NCBI GenBank assembly: GCA_015075175.1 | Contig: JABTUV010000019.1 | Span: 1 to 64,000, forward strand | Source of the DNA: a bacterium | GTDB taxonomy: Bacteria; Hinthialibacterota; Hinthialibacteria; H5-UNCL2 | Direction: 5' to 3' | DNA: 64,000 nt | In this document: piece after piece, positions 58,390 through 64,000 of the stretch | How the letters are laid out: each line of letters begins with the position of its first letter | How positions within the stretch are numbered: the first letter of the stretch is position 1 | Notes under the pieces: model-generated | What the model was told of the DNA's origin: nothing | What the model saw: only the letters and a program-made list of their open reading frames with translations | Databases searched by the model: none | Position numbers and translations under genes: made by a program

Positions 58390-60409
58390 GTGAGAATCCC
58401 GCTTCATCTCATCCCGATAATCCATTCCTGGCTCATCCTGTCGCCGACGGCTCCGGCCGCGCCGTCGCTGGAGGAAGCCTGGGCGGCGCTGCCCGGCTAC
58501 ACTTACGGAGCGGATCGCGCCCCTCTGGTGGTATTGGAGACCCACGTCTGGGAGACGGCGGCCAAGGGCGATTCGGCGCAGCGCCTGCAGCTGGGGCGGC
58601 GGCTGGCGGACGTCCTGGCCGGAGCGGCGACGACGCCGGACGCGCGGCGCTTCGCCTGCCAGCAACTGGCGATCGTGGGCGGAGCGGGGGAAGTTCCCGC
58701 GCTGGCGAAGTGGATCGACGACGCCCGTATGGGCGATGCAGCCATCCTGGCGCTGGCGCGGATACCGGCGCCCGAGGCTGGGGCGGCGTTACGGGGCGCG
58801 CTGGCGACGAGCTCGGGCAGCGTCCGCACGAGCGTCATCGCCGCGCTGGGGCAGCGCCGCGAGGTGGACGCCGTGCCCGCCCTGCGGCAACTGGCTGCGG
58901 GGGCGGACCGAGCCGTGGGCGATGCCGCGGCGGCGGCGCTGGCCCTCATCGGGGGCAAGCCGGCGGCGACGGCTCTCACGGAGCTGTTGTCGCAGGCGGA
59001 GGCGCCGCGTCCAGCCCTGATCGACGCCTGTCTCGGCGTCGCCGACGGCCTCGCCGCAGCCGGCGAGCAGGAGGCTGCGGTCGCCTTGTATCGACGCCTG
59101 TACGCCGAGCCGATGCCGTCGCTGGCGCGCGCGGCGGCGTTGCGCGGGCTGGCCGCCTGCGAAGGCGCCGAGCTGCGCACCCAGCTGTGGCAGGCCCTTG
59201 CCGGACCGGATGTGGAAGCGGCCCGCGTCGCCGCCGAGTGCCTGCCGCAACTGCCGGCGGAGCCGGACGGCGCCGCTCTGCAGCAGCGCCTCTTGTCCGC
59301 GCCGCTGGCTCTGCAGGTGATTCTCCTTGCCGGCCTGGGGCGTAGCACGGCGCACGGATGCCGCCCGCGGCGTTGGCTGCGGCGAAAGAGAGCCATCCGA
59401 TGTTCAGGCTGCAGCCTTGTCCGCTTTGGGCAACTGGCGATGCGGCGTCCGTGCTGACGCGCTGGCTGCGGCGCTGATGCGACTGCGCCCGCGATCCGCG
59501 AGGCGGCTGCGAGCGCTGGCCGCCTTGTCCGCTCCGGGAGTTGATGCCGCCCTGGCGGAGATCACCGCCCCACCCGCGCGCCGCGCCCGCCCTGGGTTCT
59601 CCTGGGACAGCGATTGGCGGTGGAAGTTCCGTTCCGGACTGCTTGCTGGCCGGCGGCGACCTGAGTCGTCGGTGCGCGGCCGCCCTCGGCAGCCTGGGCG
59701 CGCTGCTTTCGCCCGACCGCGCCGGCGACCTTCTGGCGCTGCTTTCCAAGGTGGAAGGCGAGGCGGAGCGCGACGCGCTGCGCGAGGCGCTGGTTGCCGT
59801 CCTTCGCGGCGACAACGATGTGGAAGGCCGCGTGGCGCCCTTGATCGCGGCGTATCCGAGCGTTCCCAAACCGGCGAAGATTACGCTCTTGTCCGCCTTG
59901 AGTCGATTGGGTGGTGGGAGGGCATTCGATTTCGTCGACAAGGAGCGGAGTGCGGCGGATGCGGAGTTGTCCGACGCCGCGGTGCGGGCGCTGGCCGACT
60001 GGCCGGAGGAGCGCGCGCTGGAGACGTTGCTTTCGATCGCGCGGACCAGTTCCCAGCGGACCCAGCAGGTATTGGCGCTGCGCGGATACATTCGCCTGCT
60101 GAATCAAAGTGAGGAACCGGCCGCGTCACTCTTGCCGCGTTATCGGGCGGCGCTGGAGGCGGCGGGGCGGGACGAGGAACGCGCGCGCGGTGCCGCCGGA
60201 GGGCGCGCTTCCGAACCCGCCGCGCTCGAGCCTGGTCAAGCCCCGTCTTTCGCCCACGCTGAGTAGCGACGCGGGCATGGCGGCGCTGGCCATCGTCGCG
60301 GAGATGAAGGCCGCTGACCAGCGGGCGGCGCGCACGGGCCGACATCGCCGAAGCGGACAACGCTAACCTGGTGGCGCAGCGCGCGCGCCCTGCGCCGCCG
60401 CCTGAGTAA
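58390..60409 (+). CDS. Exported HEAT-repeat protein, frameshifted after residue 320
   Basis: About 670 residues. A signal-like N-terminus (MRIPLHLIPIIHSWLILSPT) precedes repeated helical pairs of HEAT/PBS-lyase type, such as AAGADRAVGDAAAAALALIG and VAAECLPQLPAEPDGAAL. The frame is clean to about 59,345; then pieces in other frames continue the same pattern (VQAAALSALGNWR-like, LLAGGDLSRRCAAALGSLGA, DFVDKERSAADAELSDAAVR, RYRAALEAAGRDEERA) to a final ADNANLVAQRARPAPPPE ending at 60409. Such proteins usually act as scaffolds. The gene ends next to a duplicated, inverted repeat block, where its 3' end may have been disturbed. The exact C-terminus is therefore uncertain. Confidence 0.68.
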
Positions 60410-60450
60410 CGCAGGACCGTCGCCGATGGCGCGCGGCCGCTTAAAACTGG

Positions 60451-60575
60451 CGCGTGTCCCGGCCCAAAAGTCACCTGACAGCATCCAGCCGGGATTGAGG
60501 ACGTGGAGGAGCAGCCTCGTCCAGGAGCTCCTGCAGGACGAGATGGTCGGGGAAACGGCGGAAGCCGCGGCGGAC
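60451..60575. repeat. Degenerate direct duplicate of the 3' end of the histidine-rich TPR gene
   Basis: About 125 bp matching 60885-61025: CGCGTGTCCC, then AGTCACCTGACAGCATCCA, ATTGAGGACGTGGAGGAGC, TCCAGGAGCTCCTGCAGGAC and GTCGGGGAAACG. Copy differences include several single-base indels. It corresponds to the last roughly 40 codons of the minus-strand gene plus its stop and flank. Confidence 0.88.
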
Positions 60576-60589
60576 CGCCGCCAAGCCGC

Positions 60590-60812
60590 CGTGGCCTCTC
60601 GATACGGCCCCGAAACGACCGCTCGCCCCTCACGAAAGAACTGCGGCGGGGCCTACTCGAGGACACGGCTTGCATTTGCGTGTTTCGCTCGGAAAAACGG
60701 CGCGTCCCTGGAATGCCTCGAAAAAAGAAGAACCGAGTCCTCGAGTAGCGGCCCGACGAGCTGTATGCAATGATGCGAGATGTTACTTCGAGCCGCATAT
60801 CGAGAGGACGGC
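60590..60812. repeat. Inverted pair of family F elements
   Basis: Left copy 60590-60671 (CCTCTCGATACGGCC ... GGCCTACTCGAGGACACGGC); right copy 60730-60812 in reverse (GAACCGAGTCCTCGAGTAGC ... GCCGCATATCGAGAGGACGG), with about 58 bp between. The right copy shares the extended text GATGTTACTTCGAGC with the copy at 31741. No gene is seen in 60410-60906. Confidence 0.85.
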
Positions 60813-60906
60813 TTACATGCGTGCAAGCCGCTCTCGAAGCTGCGTTGGATTTCACTCTCTATGGGTGAGGCGAAACCTCATCGGCGCGTGTCCCCGGTCT
60901 GCAAAG

Positions 60907-62256
60907 TCACCTGACAGCATCCAAGCCGGGATTGGAGGACGTGGAGAGGAGCAGCTCGTCCAGGAGCTCCTGCAGGACGGGATCGTCGGGGAAACGAGCC
61001 AGCCCGAGGCGGGCCGTCGCCAGGGCCTCGTCGGGGCGACCTTCCCGGGCGTCCAGCGTGGTCAGCAGGCGCAGGCTGTCCAGCCAGGCGGTCTTCCAGC
61101 GTTCCGCCTCGAAGCGGTTGGCGTAACTCTGGGCGGCCAGCCCCGCCTCCGCGGAACGCGCCGCCTCCTCCAACGTCCGCCGCGCGGTCGCTGAGTCACG
61201 CCGGCCGAAAAGATGGGCGCGGGCCAACAGCATCAACAGTTCCGGGTTGCCGGGATTCTTCTCCAGCCCCTCCTCTATGAACGCAATGGCCTCATCCACC
61301 CGGCCGTAGTCGCGGCGCAGGGCGGCCGCGCCCAGCTTCCAGCCCTCGATGAAATGGGGATCGATGGCGACGCCGATCCGGTACCACGGCAGCGTCGAGA
61401 GCGCCCCCGTCGCGTCCGGGTGCGCGTGATCCGTACTGTAAGGCTGAATCTCCCGCTCCAGGTCGCCGAAAACCCCCCGCCAATCCCTCTCCTTGTGCAG
61501 GACCAGGGTATCGCCGTGCGTGCACTCGAGTTCCTCGTGCACGCCGTGTTCGGCGTGATGCTCGTGATCGTGCTCGGGCGCCTGCTCGGGTTGCACCGCC
61601 GAGACGATGGAGAAAGCGTTCTCCGGCACGTCGGACGCCGTCCGCGTCTCCATGGCCGCCAGCCGCGCCCGGTCCTCGTCGTGAAGCAGCGCAAACGGCA
61701 TCGCCTCCATCCCCCGATGGGTATGCGGCCAGAGGCCCAGCCGGTGGGTGTGCACGAGCGAACCGTGGGCGTGCTCTACGCTCAAGAGCCACTCGCCCTC
61801 GTCGTGCCAGTGGGGGATGTCCGGATCGGTGCGATGCGAGTGCGAGAGATGCTGCTCGGGATGCTCGTGAAAGTGCTCCGCCTCCAGGTTGTGCATGTGC
61901 TTGCGCGCGCCGTAGGCGTGAATATGCGTGTAGAGTCCCTGGTAGTGGGAATGGACCTTCCAGTGCTCGGCCTCGGGCCGGGCCATGTCGGCGGGGCGGA
62001 GGCTCTGGACCAGCTCGGCCTCCTCGGAGTGCGGGTGGGACGGCGCGGAATCCTCGCCGGACTGGTAGTAGACGCCGCGATGGCGGATTTTTTCGACTTG
62101 CAGGAGCGTGACGGCGGCCAGAGTGGCGCGCAGCTCGCCGCCCAAGACGTCCCACACGTCGAGGGGTTCGTCGCCCACCCGCGGCGGCTGGATGGCCTGG
62201 GAAAGCCCGGAAAGGCGGGGAGCGAGCGCCGCCAGGAGCACGAGCGAGGCGACCAT
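60907..62256 (-). CDS. Membrane-anchored histidine-rich TPR protein of an ABC cassette
   Basis: 449 residues. An N-terminal anchor (MVASLVLLAALAPRLSG) is followed by a segment (residues 74-254) with 32 histidines, arranged mostly as His-x-His pairs (HSH, HIH, HMH, HFHEH, HWH, HAH, HTH, HDHEHH). The C-terminal part contains TPR-type repeats (ALRRDYGRVDEAIAFIEEGL, EKNPGNPELLMLLARAHLFG, GRPDEALATARLGLARFPDD). The start at 62256 is the methionine before the anchor, 30 bases after the permease stop; the frame extends further but would overlap the permease. Being last in an ATPase-permease-TPR chain, it may act outside the membrane as a metal-binding partner of the transporter. The metal and substrate are not known, and no family was recognised for the His-rich part. 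Confidence 0.8.
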   Translation of the reverse strand: MVASLVLLAALAPRLSGLSQAIQPPRVGDEPLDVWDVLGGELRATLAAVTLLQVEKIRHRGVYYQSGEDSAPSHPHSEEAELVQSLRPADMARPEAEHWKVHSHYQGLYTHIHAYGARKHMHNLEAEHFHEHPEQHLSHSHRTDPDIPHWHDEGEWLLSVEHAHGSLVHTHRLGLWPHTHRGMEAMPFALLHDEDRARLAAMETRTASDVPENAFSIVSAVQPEQAPEHDHEHHAEHGVHEELECTHGDTLVLHKERDWRGVFGDLEREIQPYSTDHAHPDATGALSTLPWYRIGVAIDPHFIEGWKLGAAALRRDYGRVDEAIAFIEEGLEKNPGNPELLMLLARAHLFGRRDSATARRTLEEAARSAEAGLAAQSYANRFEAERWKTAWLDSLRLLTTLDAREGRPDEALATARLGLARFPDDPVLQELLDELLLSTSSNPGLDAVR

Positions 62257-62285
62257 GACGACCAGCGGCGCGCGAATTGCGGGGC

Positions 62286-63043
62286 CTACAGCATCCGCCG
62301 CTGTAACAGCAATCCCGCCGCCCCCAAGAGCTGCGCGATGTAGCCCAGCGCGTACAGCGTCAGATACACGAGGACCCAAGCCGCCACCGGCTCCCAGCCG
62401 TGCACGACCTTGCCGTTCAGATTGAAGAGGTCCAGATGCGGCAGGGTGAAATAGAGCGCCTCCGCCAGCCGCAGTTGCAGTCCCGACAGCTTGTCGTGCA
62501 CCAGCGAGAGCGCGGTCGAGAAAGTGCTGGCGCCGATGGCCAGAAGCAGCGACAGGCAGACGTTGGCGGCGTGGGTCAGGAGCAGCGAGAGAAAGAGCGT
62601 CATGGCCACGAGCAGCGCCAGGGAGAGAAAGCGCAGATAGAAGTTCTGCGCGACGATCCAACCCGGCATGGTCCCGGCCCGCCAGGCCACGATCAGAAAG
62701 ATGGCGTAGAGCACGACCAGCGAGAAGAGACACATCAGGTTGACGCCCACAAACTTGCCCAGGAGAAACTCCCAGCGCGAGAGCGGCTTGGCCAGCAGCG
62801 GATAGAGCGTGCGGTTGGAAATCTCCGCCGGCATCTGGCGCGCGGCGGCGGTGACGGCGATCAGGATGGCCGACCAGGTAATCACGAACAGGGCGATCTG
62901 CGACACGAAGGCGGAGAACCCGGCAATCCGAAGACGCGGACCATGGCCGCTCCGCCTATGATCCCCGCGGAGAGGATCGCCAGGACGTGAAGTCCCTGCG
63001 CCGGAAGGACCTGCAGTGCACCGCAGGCGATGACGCGCTTCAT
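62286..63043 (-). CDS. ABC-2 type permease (NosY-like), one frameshift near the N-terminus
   Basis: About 250 residues with six membrane helices. The clean frame from 62906 (SQIALFVITWSAILIAVTAA) contains the EISNRTLYPLLAKPLSRWEF LLGKF signature loop of this permease group, in which an amphipathic coupling helix meets the ATPase. The N-terminus MKRVIACGALQVLPAQGLHV LAILSAGIIGG starts at 63043 in another frame and joins near 62,925. Permeases of this kind work with a single ATPase; NosY exports material needed for the copper site of nitrous oxide reductase, but many relatives have other substrates. It lies between the ATPase and the histidine-rich TPR gene. Confidence 0.82.
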
Positions 63044-63069
63044 GGCAGGCGGGGCCTCGGCGCGAGCAG

Positions 63070-63171
63070 AATGGGACCTATGAGACGAATGAGACGAATG
63101 GGACGGAACCGCGACAGGCGACGTGGGAATCCCAGAGGTCGCAGGGGTCCCATGGGTCGTATGCGTCTCAT
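63070..63171. repeat. Family C inverted repeat between ABC ATPase and permease
   Basis: AATGGGACCTATGAGACGAA and TGAGACGAATGGGACG face GGGGTCCCATGGGTCGTATG and CGTCTCAT. The two halves are complementary enough to form a long hairpin within the presumed operon transcript. Confidence 0.75.
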
Positions 63172-63184
63172 CGCGCGTGCGGCG

Positions 63185-63958
63185 CTAGTCATGGCGCCCT
63201 CCGCCCTCCCCGCGGGAGGGGCCGTCGCCGGTCGTCACTTCGACGAAGAAATCCTCCAGGCTGCGCCCCTCGCGCTGGGCGCGCACCTTCTCCAGCGACT
63301 CCTCCAAAAGCACGCGCCCGTGGTTGATGATGATGATGCGGTCGCAGAGCAGCTCGACTTCGGAGAGTTCGTGCGAGGAGAAGAAGATGGTGCGGCCGGC
63401 GGCGCGCAGGCGCGAGAGAATCGCGCGCAGGTCGCGCCGCCCGACGGGGTCCAAGCCGCTGGAGAGTTCGTCGAAGATCATAAGATCGGGATCGCCCAAA
63501 ATCGACTGGGCGATGCCCACGCGCTGCTGCATGCCCTTGCTGTAGTGCTTGAGCCGCACGTCCTCCTTGCCGGAGAGTCCCACCAGGGCCAGCGTCTCGT
63601 CCACTTTCTTTTTCAGCTCGCGCTCGGGCAGGTCCATCAGGCGGCCGTACATCAGGAGCGTCTCGCGCGCGGAGAGAAAGGGATAGTAGAGCGCGACCTC
63701 GGGCAGGTAGCCAAGGCGGCGCTTGGACGGCCGGCTGCCCGCCGGATGGCCGAGCACCTCGATGCGGCCGCTTTTGGGGAAGATGAAGCCGAGAAGCGAC
63801 TTGATGGTGGTGCTCTTGCCCGCGCCGTTGGGGCCGAGAAAGCCGACGACTTCGCCCGGTTCCACACAGAGCGAGATGCCCGCGACCGCCCGATGCGGCG
63901 GGCGGAAGGGTCCCTTGGGATACTCGACGACCAGGTTTTCGACCCGGATGGCGCTCAT
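63185..63958 (-). CDS. ABC transporter ATP-binding protein
   Basis: 257 residues. Walker A GPNGAGKST (42-50), signature YSKGMQQR (139-146), Walker B DLMIFDE with catalytic Glu164 and the H-loop in FFSSHELSEVELLCD. The signature and the SSGLDPVGRRDLR D-loop text are typical of the NosF/CcmA group that pairs with ABC-2 permeases. It is the first gene of a minus-strand set with the permease (142 bases downstream) and the histidine-rich TPR protein. The start at 63958 (MSAIRVENLVVEYPKG) is standard. The last 42 bases of the window should hold its promoter, but too little is visible to call one. Confidence 0.95.
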   Translation of the reverse strand: MSAIRVENLVVEYPKGPFRPPHRAVAGISLCVEPGEVVGFLGPNGAGKSTTIKSLLGFIFPKSGRIEVLGHPAGSRPSKRRLGYLPEVALYYPFLSARETLLMYGRLMDLPERELKKKVDETLALVGLSGKEDVRLKHYSKGMQQRVGIAQSILGDPDLMIFDELSSGLDPVGRRDLRAILSRLRAAGRTIFFSSHELSEVELLCDRIIIINHGRVLLEESLEKVRAQREGRSLEDFFVEVTTGDGPSRGEGGGRHD

Positions 63959-64000
63959 GCGGTCCGTCGCATTGAAGTTTGGAGGGGCGCCGGATGCCCG

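Overview
This window is about 64 kb of GC-rich bacterial chromosome carrying ordinary housekeeping genes (gyrA, gyrB, lepA, hemW, lepB, pgeF, proC, trpC, trpD, tatA, msrP) mixed with large repeat proteins and secreted enzymes. Signal peptides, lipoproteins, a Tat protein, a heptosyltransferase-like GT9 enzyme and a long GyrB suggest a Gram-negative-type cell. The proline/threonine linker followed by a dockerin-like end, the giant TPR and HEAT proteins and the GH115/GH20 enzymes recall PVC-like or candidate-phylum lineages such as Sumerlaeota or Hydrogenedentota. That placement is a low-confidence guess. No rRNA, tRNA, CRISPR array, integrase or transposase gene was seen.

Layout. 1-3617: gyrB and gyrA on the minus strand. 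4195-10188: two multi-pass GT39-type glycosyltransferases on either side of a Bcp-type peroxiredoxin. 10392-25234: two enormous TPR genes (about 3,070 and 1,580 codons) separated by a small four-helix-bundle gene that lies between inverted hexamer arrays. 25241-28869: a membrane protein, a YkvA protein, a GntR/UTRA regulator and a third membrane glycosyltransferase. 28986-39992, nearly all minus strand: pgeF, lepB, hemW, lepA, a YggT protein, proC, trpC, trpD and small envelope proteins. 40276-47911, plus strand: GH115, GH20, a serine hydrolase and a beta-helix/rhodanese/dockerin-like protein, the last three with overlapping ends. 47927-56616: msrP, an arsR-arsM pair, an XPB helicase with its partner, a sugar-nucleotide epimerase and a GT9 enzyme. 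56752-63958: tatA, a secreted protein, a HEAT-repeat protein and, on the minus strand, an ABC ATPase, a permease and a membrane-anchored histidine-rich TPR protein.

Two features colour the whole window. First, at least six families of short dispersed repeats lie between genes and sometimes inside them. Family A: hairpins ending in TTTCGACC/GGTCGAAA. Family B: CCCTCTCCC/GGGAGAGGG hairpins. Family C: runs of GGGACNTATGGGAC. Family D: AAGATT/AAGAGC hexamer arrays. Family E: the GCGCAGCACGCTGCGC palindrome. Family F: CCTCTCGATACG...CTACTCGAGGA hairpins. Several copies are translated in frame or supply stop codons. Second, reading frames break in tight clusters even in universally conserved genes such as gyrB. 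This points to local sequence or assembly errors more than to decay, so the broken genes are annotated over their full apparent span.

The most unusual candidates are the histidine-rich TPR/ABC cassette at the right end, the four-helix-bundle gene bracketed by inverted arrays, and the beta-helix protein carrying a rhodanese domain whose catalytic cysteine is aspartate.
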